The notes under the pieces are model-generated. The model saw only the letters and a list, made by a program, of their open reading frames with translations. It did not search any database and was not told where the DNA came from. The position numbers and the translations under genes were made by a program. Below are positions 27,984-36,774 of a stretch of 64,000 nt of DNA, piece by piece. The stretch covers positions 1 to 64,000 of the forward strand of contig FMWZ01000013.1 in NCBI GenBank assembly GCA_900103495.1, read 5' to 3'. Origin of the DNA: Lachnospiraceae bacterium G11 (GTDB taxonomy: Bacteria; Bacillota; Clostridia; Lachnospirales; Lachnospiraceae). Position 1 is the first letter of the stretch. Each line of letters starts with the position of its first letter.

Positions 27984-29114
27984 ATGAGATTAATAAAGCA
28001 TATAAAATTAGTGAGTATAGTGGTGATATTGGGGTTTTTGCTATTGGGATTTGGGACCGCTTTCGAAGTTGGGAAGGCATATCTGAATGGTGAGGTTATA
28101 GTGTCAAATCCTGGTGATGCGAATAGCGTTCCATTTTGGACAGATAGTATTGGCAGGGCTTGGGAAAAGTATTTTTTCAAAAAATCTAAGTTAAGTAACA
28201 TAGATTCAATTTTTAGCTATTTTTTCACGGGATATATTTTTTCTGAGCAAGTAACTTTAGGCAATAATGGGTGGTTGTTTTACAAGGCAAAAACGGACTC
28301 GGATCCGATTGGGGATTATGAGGGAACCAATACCTTTGAAGAAACAGATATTGAACAGGCTACGGAGGGGTTGAAAAAACTGGAGGATTATTGTAATGCA
28401 AATAATATTGTTTACTCTCTTTTGATTGTACCAAATAAAGAGAGGGCTTATCCAGAGTATATGCCTGAGTTGTATCAATATGCGATAGAATCAAGAACAG
28501 ACAAACTGACCCAAGTATTATCTGACGCAGGGTTTAATGTCATTAACTGTAAGGATGAATTGATGCGTCGAAAGAATGGGAGACCACTCTATTATTCATA
28601 CGATACACATTGGAACAGGATTGGTGCAAATGTTGGAATTGAATTAATGTTAGAGGATATGGGACTGGCTCCGACTCCTGAAGAACATTTAAGCATTCAA
28701 TCAAAGGACCTTAAGGAAGTGGGATACCATTATTGCGGACAGGACGATTTGGCGAAGATGATAGGAATGAGGGAAATTGTTTTTGACGATGAGACTGAAT
28801 ATGAGTATGTTGAATATCCATCTATTGATTGGGCAAAGTTTGAATCTGAACAGGAGGCTGGTGAGGTATCGTATTTTTCTAATCCGAAAGCGATAAATAA
28901 AGCAAAAATCCTTCTGATAGGAGACTCTTTTAGAACGGCGATGGTGCCTGGAATATGCTATTATTTTTCGGATGTTTATGTTTTGCACATAAATGGTTGC
29001 AATATGAAGAAAATAGAAGAAATTTCGCCTAATTACCTGGCCTTTCAGTATGTTGAAAGGTATTCATATAGGATTTGTGACATGGCAAAAATGCTAGAAA
29101 AGAAACAGGAGTAG
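27984..29114 (+). CDS. AlgX/AlgJ-like (DHHW) O-acetyltransferase partner
   Basis: This 376-aa protein has one N-terminal membrane helix (about residues 8-30) and an extracellular SGNH-type domain. The catalytic Asp-His pair is in YSYDTHWNRIG (about residue 205) and the nucleophile Ser in LLIGDSFR (about 312). It should accept acyl groups from the MBOAT partner and place them on the polysaccharide. I chose ATG 27984 rather than 27945, because the earlier start overlaps the MBOAT gene and the later one begins MRLIKHIKL right at the membrane helix. This ends the AT-rich module. Confidence 0.85.
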   Translation: MRLIKHIKLVSIVVILGFLLLGFGTAFEVGKAYLNGEVIVSNPGDANSVPFWTDSIGRAWEKYFFKKSKLSNIDSIFSYFFTGYIFSEQVTLGNNGWLFYKAKTDSDPIGDYEGTNTFEETDIEQATEGLKKLEDYCNANNIVYSLLIVPNKERAYPEYMPELYQYAIESRTDKLTQVLSDAGFNVINCKDELMRRKNGRPLYYSYDTHWNRIGANVGIELMLEDMGLAPTPEEHLSIQSKDLKEVGYHYCGQDDLAKMIGMREIVFDDETEYEYVEYPSIDWAKFESEQEAGEVSYFSNPKAINKAKILLIGDSFRTAMVPGICYYFSDVYVLHINGCNMKKIEEISPNYLAFQYVERYSYRICDMAKMLEKKQE

Positions 29115-29471
29115 ATAATGAGGGGATGAAAGCAATATTTTGAATGTGTATTGGAGACTGATAGGGGATGGCTAACCTTCTGGAAGTGATTGAGGTAGAT
29201 AAATCGTGCACATTACATTGTTTGATGCATATCGAGACTGTTTCCATGTGAGGATTAACGGTGTATGGGTAAACTTAACTAAAACGATTAGAAATCCTTT
29301 GAAAGCACAATTGAAACAATTTTTTTGAGAAAAGCATTATTACTTTAATCCGTGGACATAGAAGATATAATGCTAAGGGATTGATGAATAAATAATAATG
29401 CAGTAATTTTGATTCAAGTTAATGATTAGATTAGCTATGTGATAGCAATTAAAAAGAAATGGAGAGTAGCT
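29115..29471. other. Non-coding region before pseB with a candidate promoter
   Basis: These 357 AT-rich bases hold no convincing gene. A perfect -10 TATAAT lies at 29366-29371, with only a TTTAAT-like -35 16 bp upstream; it would give a 5' UTR of about 95 bases. The pseB start is preceded by GGAGAG. The region mirrors the 371-bp gap at the other side of the AT-rich module. Confidence 0.4.
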
Positions 29472-30470
29472 ATGTTAAATAATAAAAAAATACTTATCAC
29501 AGGTGGTACAGGTTCTTTCGGCAAAGCCTTTACCAGATATGTTCTTAATAATTATGACCCTAATAAAATCATTATCTATTCAAGAGATGAGTTTAAACAG
29601 TGGGTTATGAGCAATGAGTTCAAGGACCATGCCGACAAACTGAGATTCTTTATCGGTGATGTAAGGGATAAAGAAAGAATGCAGAGAGCTTTCGAAGGTG
29701 TTGATTATGTGGTTCATGCGGCAGCTATGAAGCAGGTTCCTGCATGTGAATACAACCCTAATGAAGCAATAAAAACCAATATAAATGGTGCACAGAATGT
29801 AATTGACTGCGCCCTTAATAGTGGTTCGGTTAAAAAGGTCGTTGCTCTTTCTACAGATAAGGCAGTTAACCCCGTTAACCTTTACGGTGGCACCAAGCTT
29901 GTTTCCGATAAGCTTTTCATTGCGGCAAACGCTTACGTTGGAACAAAAGACATTAACTTCTCCATCGTAAGATACGGAAATGTAGCCGGAAGCCGCGGCT
30001 CCATAATTCCTTTCTTTAAGAGCATCATTGATAACGGTGGCAAGGAACTTCCCATCACCGATTACAGAATGACCAGATTCTGGATCAGCCTTGAGGAAGG
30101 TGTAAAACTTGTTATCAAAGCTTTGGAAGAAGCAAAAGGCGGTGAGACCTTCATTAGTAAGATTCCTTCTTTCAAAATCACAGATCTTGCGAAAGCAATG
30201 CTTCCTGATTGCGAGATGCCCGAGGTTGGCATCAGAGAAGGTGAGAAGCTCCATGAGATTATGGTTACCGTTGAAGACTCCATGACCACATATGAGTATG
30301 ATAAGCACTTCATCGTATATCCTCAGATGACCTGGAATAATAAGCAGAAACCTGATTTGTCAGGAAAGAAAGTTCCCGAAGGCTTCTCATATACTTCAGG
30401 CAACAACACAGAGTGGCTCACAGTTGAAGAACTCAGAGAATTAGTAAAGAACTTACAGGTTTGTAATTAA
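29472..30470 (+). CDS. pseB: UDP-GlcNAc 4,6-dehydratase (inverting), PseB
   Basis: This 332-aa dehydratase converts UDP-GlcNAc to UDP-2-acetamido-2,6-dideoxy-L-arabino-hexos-4-ulose. ILITGGTGSFGKAF binds NADP; YSRDEFKQW is typical of PseB/FlaA1; the catalytic part is STDKAVNPVNLYGGTKLVSDKL with YxxxK. GNVAGSRGS and TDYRMTRFW follow. I chose ATG 29472 after GGAGAG rather than the frame opening 33 bases earlier. It is followed 16 bp later by pseC, its usual partner. The rest of the pseudaminic acid pathway (PseG, PseI, PseF) is not in the window. Confidence 0.93.
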   Translation: MLNNKKILITGGTGSFGKAFTRYVLNNYDPNKIIIYSRDEFKQWVMSNEFKDHADKLRFFIGDVRDKERMQRAFEGVDYVVHAAAMKQVPACEYNPNEAIKTNINGAQNVIDCALNSGSVKKVVALSTDKAVNPVNLYGGTKLVSDKLFIAANAYVGTKDINFSIVRYGNVAGSRGSIIPFFKSIIDNGGKELPITDYRMTRFWISLEEGVKLVIKALEEAKGGETFISKIPSFKITDLAKAMLPDCEMPEVGIREGEKLHEIMVTVEDSMTTYEYDKHFIVYPQMTWNNKQKPDLSGKKVPEGFSYTSGNNTEWLTVEELRELVKNLQVCN

Positions 30471-30486
30471 ACCTAAAGGGAGAAAT

Positions 30487-31680
30487 ATGAATAAACCTGC
30501 AATAGAAGGAGGGACTCCTGTACGCACAAACAGGATTTCCTACGGACATCAATTTATAGATGAAGATGATATTAAAGCAGTGGAGGCGGTTTTAAGAAGT
30601 GACTTCTTAACCTGTGGCCCTGAAATTGACAAGCTTGAGAAGAAGCTTTGTGATATTACAGGAGCTAAATATGCCGTTCTTTGCGCTAACGGAACAGCAG
30701 CTCTTCACATCGCATGTCTTGCCGCAGGCGTTGGTGAGGGTGATGAAGTAATCACAACTCCTATTACTTTTGCTGCTTCGGCTAACTGCGCTTTATACTG
30801 TGGTGCCAAACCTGTTTTTGCAGACATAAATGAAGAGACCTACAATCTAGATCCTGCAGAAGCAGAGAAAAAGATTAGTTCTAAAACAAAGGCCATAATT
30901 CCCGTCGACTATACAGGACAGGCGGCCGAATTAAAGAGATTCAGAGAAATAGCTGATAAGCATGGCCTCGTAATTATCGAAGACGGTGCTCATTCCATCG
31001 GTACCATATATGACGGAAAACCTGTCGGTAGCATCGCAGACATGACAACCTTCAGTTTCCACCCTGTTAAGACTGTTACAGGCGGTGAAGGTGGTGCTGT
31101 ACTTACCAATAATGAGGAGTACTATAAGAAACTCCTTTTATACAGGGCTCATGGAATTACAAGAGATCCTTCCATGATGGAGAGAGAATCAGAAGGACCT
31201 TGGTATTATGAACAGGTGGCTCTTTCCACCAACTATAGAATGACAGATATGCAGGCTGCTCTTATAAACAGCCAGCTTAACAAGCTTAAGAGATTCTCTG
31301 ACAGAAGAAAAGAGATTGTGGCTAAGTATAACGAGGCTTTCTCTAAGATGCCCGAGTTATTCGTTCAGAAGGAAATTCCCGAGAGCGACTCCACAAGACA
31401 CCTCTATATTCTTCGAATTAAGCCTGAGAAAATTACAATTGACAGAGCTAAATTCTTCGAAGCAATGTCAGCTGAGGGAATAGGCTGTAACGTACACTAT
31501 ATTCCTGTTTATAGACATCCTTATTATGTACATCTTGGATATGAAAAGGGACTTTGCCCTAAGGCTGAGAAACTTTACTCAGAGATGATGAGTATTCCTC
31601 TTTACCCTGCCATGACAGATAAGGATGTAGAGGATGTAATAGAGGCAGTAACAAAGATTGTAGATTACTATCGCAAATGA
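30487..31680 (+). CDS. pseC: UDP-4-amino-4,6-dideoxy-N-acetyl-L-altrosamine transaminase, PseC
   Basis: This 397-aa PLP enzyme aminates the PseB product at C4. It has FLTCGPEIDKLEK, ANGTAALHIACLAAG, EDGAHSIG and the PLP lysine in FSFHPVKTVTGGEGG (about residue 190), the DegT/DnrJ fold. CNVHYIPVYRHPYY matches the PseC C-terminal active-site loop. It starts with a good AAAGGGAG site. Its stop overlaps the next start (ATGA). The product could be N-acetylated by the GNAT encoded at 53.6 kb, or used directly. Confidence 0.92.
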   Translation: MNKPAIEGGTPVRTNRISYGHQFIDEDDIKAVEAVLRSDFLTCGPEIDKLEKKLCDITGAKYAVLCANGTAALHIACLAAGVGEGDEVITTPITFAASANCALYCGAKPVFADINEETYNLDPAEAEKKISSKTKAIIPVDYTGQAAELKRFREIADKHGLVIIEDGAHSIGTIYDGKPVGSIADMTTFSFHPVKTVTGGEGGAVLTNNEEYYKKLLLYRAHGITRDPSMMERESEGPWYYEQVALSTNYRMTDMQAALINSQLNKLKRFSDRRKEIVAKYNEAFSKMPELFVQKEIPESDSTRHLYILRIKPEKITIDRAKFFEAMSAEGIGCNVHYIPVYRHPYYVHLGYEKGLCPKAEKLYSEMMSIPLYPAMTDKDVEDVIEAVTKIVDYYRK

Positions 31681-33317
31681 GTATAGAATTCCTAACCAAC
31701 GATGACCTGATAATGCAGATGATTGCCAATGGCCTGGTGTCGGGACAACCTGATGGACACCTGGTCTATTCAGGTTTCTTTTGGGGATGGCCTATGAGCC
31801 TTCTTTACAAGATTACAGGTTCCGTTGACTGGTATTCTTTGGCGCAACTTTTTTGGTTTGTTTTAGGGTCTGTGATTGTTGTTTATAAGGTTATTAAGAA
31901 GGTTCAGAAACCTGCTTATAAAATCCTTACGGGAACTTTGTTTACAAGCATATGGGTAATAACCTTGTTCAGGTGTTTTGCACAGCTTCAGTTCACGGTT
32001 ACTGCGGCATTTGTCGGGTCTGTGGCGGTTTTCTATGCGCTGCTTATAGATATTTCAGAGGATAAGAAGAACTGGATTAGAGACCTTATTTTGGTTTCAA
32101 TATTCGTCCTTATAAGCTATAACATCCGAAATATGGCGCTTCTTATGCTTGTACCTTTCGCAGGGGCAGGATGGTTTGGCAAATGGATTACAAACGGATT
32201 TAAGGACAAGCAGACCAATATCCGATTCGTAACATTGGGAGTATGTATTATAGCAACTCTCCTTGTTTCTGAAGTATGTAACAGAGCCTATTATAGTGGC
32301 GATGATTGGGATAAATATCTAAGCTTTAATAAACAGACTGAGAACGTTTTTGATTATTCAGGATTTGCAGATTACAACCAAAATAAAGAAACTTACGAAT
32401 CCATTGGAATGAGTGAGGTAGATTATGAGGCGATTGCCTATTATGACCTGCAACTCTTGATGGAGGATATAAACGAGGAAACTCTCAAAACTATTTATGA
32501 GATGAACCCTAAGGGCGCAACGCCCATTGGACAAGTTGTAAAGAACTTTATTGGAAGAAACTTAAGCTATACAGACAGGCCCATAAACCTGGTGGTTTAC
32601 CTTTTATGGATCACATCAGCAATAATCGCTGTAATTAAGCTTATTAAAGACATGAAACCATATTTAATTATAGAGTTGGCTCTTGTTTTTGCAGCTAGAA
32701 TGGCGCTCTGGCTTTATCTGATTTATGTCGGTAGATTACCTGACAGAATAACATGGAGCCTTTATATAGCTGAGTTAATGGCCCTAATAGCCATTCTTAT
32801 AAATGCTGAGTATAGCAAGACTCACAGGAGAGTTCTCTTAGTCGGTGCTGTACTGATTATTGCAATAGGTTGCTATGTTGGAATACCTAAGGCCGGAAAG
32901 ATAATTGGTGACAACAAAGCAAGGAATTACTATTCCACTTCCTTTGAGCAGCTCCTTGATTATGCTGCAAAGAATCCGGAGAATATATATCTTCTGGATG
33001 CTAACTCCTTAGCCAATGTATCAAGGCTTAAGAATCCTCATGATGGAGCAAGTATTGCTTTCCTTGGAGGATGGCTTCCGGGATGTCCTGTGGAACAGGA
33101 GCAGTTATCTAAGCATGGAATAGATAATCCTAAAGACCATTTAAATGTGCTTAACAATGAAAATGTATACTTCGTGTTTAAGGACTCTGATATAACTAAT
33201 GAAGACTATTTGCTGAATTTCTACTCTCAGTACACGGATGTCGCCTGTGAAAAGGCGGATTACCTGACTACTGACTGCGGAATCAACTTTAACATATTTA
33301 GAATCTATGAGAATTAA
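31677..33317 (+). CDS. GT-C-like membrane protein, NDD family paralogue 1
   Basis: This 546-aa polytopic protein belongs with those at 36761 and 44888. Shared marks are NDDLIMQMIANGLVSGQP at the N terminus, LLYKITGSVDWYSL, a FDYSGFADYN loop, GRLPDRITWSLYIAEL and a late GGW. The Asp pair sits where GT-C enzymes carry catalytic acids, so transfer of a polyprenyl-linked sugar outside the membrane is inferred. Unlike its paralogues it lacks the first membrane helix, starting only seven residues before NDD. The start overlaps the pseC stop by 4 bp. It may be a natural short form or an N-terminal loss. Confidence 0.68.
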   Translation: MSIEFLTNDDLIMQMIANGLVSGQPDGHLVYSGFFWGWPMSLLYKITGSVDWYSLAQLFWFVLGSVIVVYKVIKKVQKPAYKILTGTLFTSIWVITLFRCFAQLQFTVTAAFVGSVAVFYALLIDISEDKKNWIRDLILVSIFVLISYNIRNMALLMLVPFAGAGWFGKWITNGFKDKQTNIRFVTLGVCIIATLLVSEVCNRAYYSGDDWDKYLSFNKQTENVFDYSGFADYNQNKETYESIGMSEVDYEAIAYYDLQLLMEDINEETLKTIYEMNPKGATPIGQVVKNFIGRNLSYTDRPINLVVYLLWITSAIIAVIKLIKDMKPYLIIELALVFAARMALWLYLIYVGRLPDRITWSLYIAELMALIAILINAEYSKTHRRVLLVGAVLIIAIGCYVGIPKAGKIIGDNKARNYYSTSFEQLLDYAAKNPENIYLLDANSLANVSRLKNPHDGASIAFLGGWLPGCPVEQEQLSKHGIDNPKDHLNVLNNENVYFVFKDSDITNEDYLLNFYSQYTDVACEKADYLTTDCGINFNIFRIYEN

Positions 33318-34167
33318 ATTGGGGAAAGAAAAGTTAATACCTATAGGGATTGCAGTAGCCTTGGCCATAGGAACCATAGCAGGAGTTAAAGCCTATGCAA
33401 CACCAGATGCCGATACCGGATACAGAGTGGTTTGCCTTGGAGATAGTATCCTTGGAAATGTCAGAGATGACACATCGGTAACATCTGTTATGGAAAAAGA
33501 GCTGGGTTTCCAAGTCTTTAATGGATGTTTTGGCGGAACCTGTGCTTCCTTAAGCAATCCAACTCACAGAAGAACCTACTATGAGGATTCGATGAACCTT
33601 GTATCCATAGTAGATTCAATAGTAAGAAACGATTATAGTATTCAATATTACGATATAGCAGCCAATAACTATAAACTCCCATATTTCTATGAGGCCATGA
33701 AAGGCTTTGAGGACGTGGACTTTAGTAAGGCTGAACTGATTTTCTTGGAACACGGGGTTAATGATTACAGCGCCGGAAGACCTTTGGATAATAAAGATGA
33801 TTCTTATGATACATACACCTATGGTGGAGCATTAAGATATAGCATAAGAGAATTAAGCAATGCTTTTCCAAATGTAAAGATTGTTATCGTTACGCCCACC
33901 TATTGTTACTTCGTGGATTACATGGGTGAATGGGCCGGAGACTGTACTACAGAAAACTATGGATATGGAGTTTTAGAAGAATATGTAAATCTTCAATTGT
34001 CCATTGCAGAGGAATTTGGCCTTGATATTATAGATGATTACCACAATCTGGGCATAGATAAGGATACAGCCAAGAATTTAACCATAGATGGTATCCATTT
34101 AAACGAAGAGGGAAGAGCACTTCTTGCAGGAACCCTCGCTGAATTCACAAAAGAAGCATTAAATTGA
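33307..34167 (+). CDS. Membrane-anchored SGNH/GDSL hydrolase or acyltransferase
   Basis: This 286-aa protein has an uncleaved or cleaved N-terminal hydrophobic segment (about residues 10-30), then an extracellular SGNH domain. Block I is VVCLGDSILGN with the catalytic Ser, block II GGTCAS, block III EHGVNDYS and block V DGIHLNEEGR with the Asp-His pair, so all four blocks are intact. It could be an esterase that removes O-acyl groups from the glycan, or transfers them together with the acyltransferase 3 downstream. The start overlaps the preceding membrane protein by 11 bp. Confidence 0.85.
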   Translation: MRIKLGKEKLIPIGIAVALAIGTIAGVKAYATPDADTGYRVVCLGDSILGNVRDDTSVTSVMEKELGFQVFNGCFGGTCASLSNPTHRRTYYEDSMNLVSIVDSIVRNDYSIQYYDIAANNYKLPYFYEAMKGFEDVDFSKAELIFLEHGVNDYSAGRPLDNKDDSYDTYTYGGALRYSIRELSNAFPNVKIVIVTPTYCYFVDYMGEWAGDCTTENYGYGVLEEYVNLQLSIAEEFGLDIIDDYHNLGIDKDTAKNLTIDGIHLNEEGRALLAGTLAEFTKEALN

Positions 34168-34233
34168 ACAAATAATATATACAATTCGACGCCAAATACA
34201 TAATGAATATAATCTGGAATTAACAAAAACGAC

Positions 34234-35826
34234 ATGAATACGTCAATGACACCTACAGAATGGTTCGAAAAAAGAATAGAAGAGATTAGTCCAAAGCAGA
34301 AGTATGCCTTTATTTCTGCCTTTTTGATTGGAATATTGACTCACCTTCCTGCATTTGTGAATGACATGCCTAATCATGACGGCCTAGCAAGTGTTTACTT
34401 TGACCAGAACATGATTACATCCGGAAGGTGGTTTCTTACCGTAGCTTGCGGAATTTCATCATATTTTACATTACCTTGGTTGATAGGAATTCTTTCCCTT
34501 TTATGGGTTTCAATAACATGTGTAATTCTAGTAGAACTTTTTGAGATTAAATCTCCACTGCACGCGATCATTATCAGTGCGGTATTTGTGACATTCCCTG
34601 CATTGGCTACTACTTATGCTTATATCTATACAGCTGATGGATATATGTTTGCCATGTTCCTTGCGGTTTTGGCAGTTTACCTTACAAAGAGGTATCAGAA
34701 ATATGGCTATATAGCTGGAGGCATTTGCTTAGCTTTTAGCATGGGATCTTATCAGGCATATCTTTCCGTAACAATGCTTTTAGCTCTCTTCATTCTTTGC
34801 GGTTTCTATCTTTCCGAAGCTAAAACAAAGGAGAAGGTATTCTACACATTTAAGACCATTGGAATGGGTGCAATAGGCGTTGCCCTTTATTACATCATTC
34901 TTCAAATCCTTCTTAGAGTAGAAGGTGTTAAGCTTGCTGATTATCAGGGAATCAGTGGAATGACTTCACTTCTGGGAGACCCCATTTCGGTTATCAAACA
35001 CATTTATACGGATTTTGTTGCATTTATTATAGGCGGTAACGTTATCTCGAATAACATCTTTAGCATAGCAGCATTTGTTTTACTTGCTGTTTTAGCTATT
35101 GTAGCGGCTTTTTCTTTTGCTAACTATCATTCGTTGTTTAAGAAGCCTTTATTCTATCTCATAGTTTTGATAGTTTTGGCGTTAGTTCCCATATTTACCA
35201 ACGTTATTCTGATTATCTCTCCTGAAGTTAACTATCACCTTCTTATGAGATATCAGTATGTGATTATAGTCCTTGCTTTTTTGGCGGGCCTTATGAAGAG
35301 AAGTGAAGATTTCTCCATGGGAAGTAAGTTCGACAGAGCCGGACAGTGGATAATCATCGCCATTGGGCTTGTATTATCCGTAAACTACATGGTTACCGAT
35401 AACATCGGATACTCAAATCTCCAGAAGAGATATGAGAAGACATATGCGTATTGCTTGCGACTTGCGGACAGAATTGAGCAGACTCCCGGATACTACACCG
35501 GCATGCCCGTTGTAATGATAGGTGTCGTTGGAGATTGGAATTATCCTTCCACGGATTTAACAGGTGATGTTACATCTAACATGATTGGAATGGCTGGTGA
35601 TACGGTATGTTACAAGCCTGAAGACTACAAATCATTCTTCGCTAATTATTTGGGAATCACCATAGACATAGTAAATCAGGAAATCGTTGGCGATATATAC
35701 CTTAACGACGAAAGATATTATGAATTAGACAGCTTCCCCGGAGAACACTGTACTGAAGTGGTTGACGGAGTATTATATGTGAAGACTGAGAATGCACTTA
35801 AGATAACAGGTGAGAAACCTCAATAG
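34234..35826 (+). CDS. GtrII-like membrane glucosyltransferase, paralogue 1
   Basis: This 530-aa polytopic protein has about 11 membrane segments. MPNHDGLASVYFDQNMITSGRWFL (early extracellular loop, split here by Asp-Gly) and FSMGSYQAYLSVTMLL match the GtrII family, which moves glucose from undecaprenyl phosphate to O-antigen outside the membrane. The GtrB-like GT2 that would charge the lipid lies 12 bp downstream. A -10-like TATAAT at 34208-34213 lies just upstream, and the ATG has no clear ribosome site. A second copy is at 39528. Confidence 0.82.
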   Translation: MNTSMTPTEWFEKRIEEISPKQKYAFISAFLIGILTHLPAFVNDMPNHDGLASVYFDQNMITSGRWFLTVACGISSYFTLPWLIGILSLLWVSITCVILVELFEIKSPLHAIIISAVFVTFPALATTYAYIYTADGYMFAMFLAVLAVYLTKRYQKYGYIAGGICLAFSMGSYQAYLSVTMLLALFILCGFYLSEAKTKEKVFYTFKTIGMGAIGVALYYIILQILLRVEGVKLADYQGISGMTSLLGDPISVIKHIYTDFVAFIIGGNVISNNIFSIAAFVLLAVLAIVAAFSFANYHSLFKKPLFYLIVLIVLALVPIFTNVILIISPEVNYHLLMRYQYVIIVLAFLAGLMKRSEDFSMGSKFDRAGQWIIIAIGLVLSVNYMVTDNIGYSNLQKRYEKTYAYCLRLADRIEQTPGYYTGMPVVMIGVVGDWNYPSTDLTGDVTSNMIGMAGDTVCYKPEDYKSFFANYLGITIDIVNQEIVGDIYLNDERYYELDSFPGEHCTEVVDGVLYVKTENALKITGEKPQ

Positions 35827-35838
35827 GAGATTAAAACC

Positions 35839-36774
35839 ATGGCACTTTTATCAGTTATTCTCCCTTCCTACAACGAGAAAGGAAATATAGCTAACACAGC
35901 CAAGGTCTTATCCGAGACCCTTACAAATGCTGAAATAGAATATGAGCTTATCTTTGTAAGTGATGGTTCCACTGATGGAACCTATGAAGCTATACAGGAG
36001 GAGAGCAAGAAGAATTCCAAAGTTAAGGGTCTTGAGTTTTCAAGAAACTTTGGTAAAGAAGCATCTATCTTTGCGGGCCTTTCTGTAGCCTGTGGTGATG
36101 CTTGCATTGTTATGGACTGTGATCTCCAGCATCCTGCGGATATTGTTCCTAAGATGTATAAACTCTGGGAAGAAGGTTTCGAGATTGTGGAAGGCGTCAA
36201 GTCTTCAAGAGGCAAGGAAGGAATATTCCACAAAGCTTTTGCCGGAATCTTCTATGGAATAATGAGTAAGCTTATCAAGATGGATATGAAGAATTCATCT
36301 GATTTTAAACTTATAGACAGAAAGGTCGTTAATGTTCTCCTTGAACTTAAGGAGCATAACACTTTCTTCAGAGCACTAACTTTTTGGGCAGGATTTAAGA
36401 CTACAACAATTTCTTATGATGTGGCAGAGAGACAGTATGGTACCTCCAAATGGAGCTTCAGAAGTCTTTTCAGATATGCAATCCTTAACGCTACTTCTTT
36501 TAGTACCCTCCCATTGCAGTTAATCACCCACATGGGAATCATTTGCATAGTATTTAGTATAATCCTTGGGATTCAAACCTTAGTGAAATACTTTATGGGC
36601 CATGCGATGGAAGGCTTTACAACGGTTATTCTTTTAATACTTATCGTTGGTGGATTTGTAATGCTAAGCCTTGGAATCGTGGGACATTACCTTGCAAGAA
36701 TCTATGAGGAAGTGAAGGGAAGACCTAAGTTTATTATTAAACAGACAACAGATAACATTCATGGAAACGTTTAG
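35839..36774 (+). CDS. GtrB-like polyprenyl-phosphate glycosyltransferase
   Basis: This 311-aa GT2 has two C-terminal membrane helices. SVILPSYNEKGNI, FVSDGSTDGTYE, EFSRNFGKEASIFAG and MDCDLQHP (DxD, about residue 94) are diagnostic of GtrB/DPM-type enzymes, which transfer glucose or a related sugar from a UDP donor to undecaprenyl phosphate. The helices at about 230-290 are preceded by YGTSKWSF, the conserved interface motif. Context between GtrII-like genes supports a donor-charging role for them. The next gene overlaps its end by 14 bp. Confidence 0.9.
   Translation: MALLSVILPSYNEKGNIANTAKVLSETLTNAEIEYELIFVSDGSTDGTYEAIQEESKKNSKVKGLEFSRNFGKEASIFAGLSVACGDACIVMDCDLQHPADIVPKMYKLWEEGFEIVEGVKSSRGKEGIFHKAFAGIFYGIMSKLIKMDMKNSSDFKLIDRKVVNVLLELKEHNTFFRALTFWAGFKTTTISYDVAERQYGTSKWSFRSLFRYAILNATSFSTLPLQLITHMGIICIVFSIILGIQTLVKYFMGHAMEGFTTVILLILIVGGFVMLSLGIVGHYLARIYEEVKGRPKFIIKQTTDNIHGNV

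Noticed and set aside
29580-30308. Minus-strand frame of 242 codons
   Set aside because: It is antisense to pseB, whose motifs run the full length; the antisense frame is open because of the codon bias of pseB.
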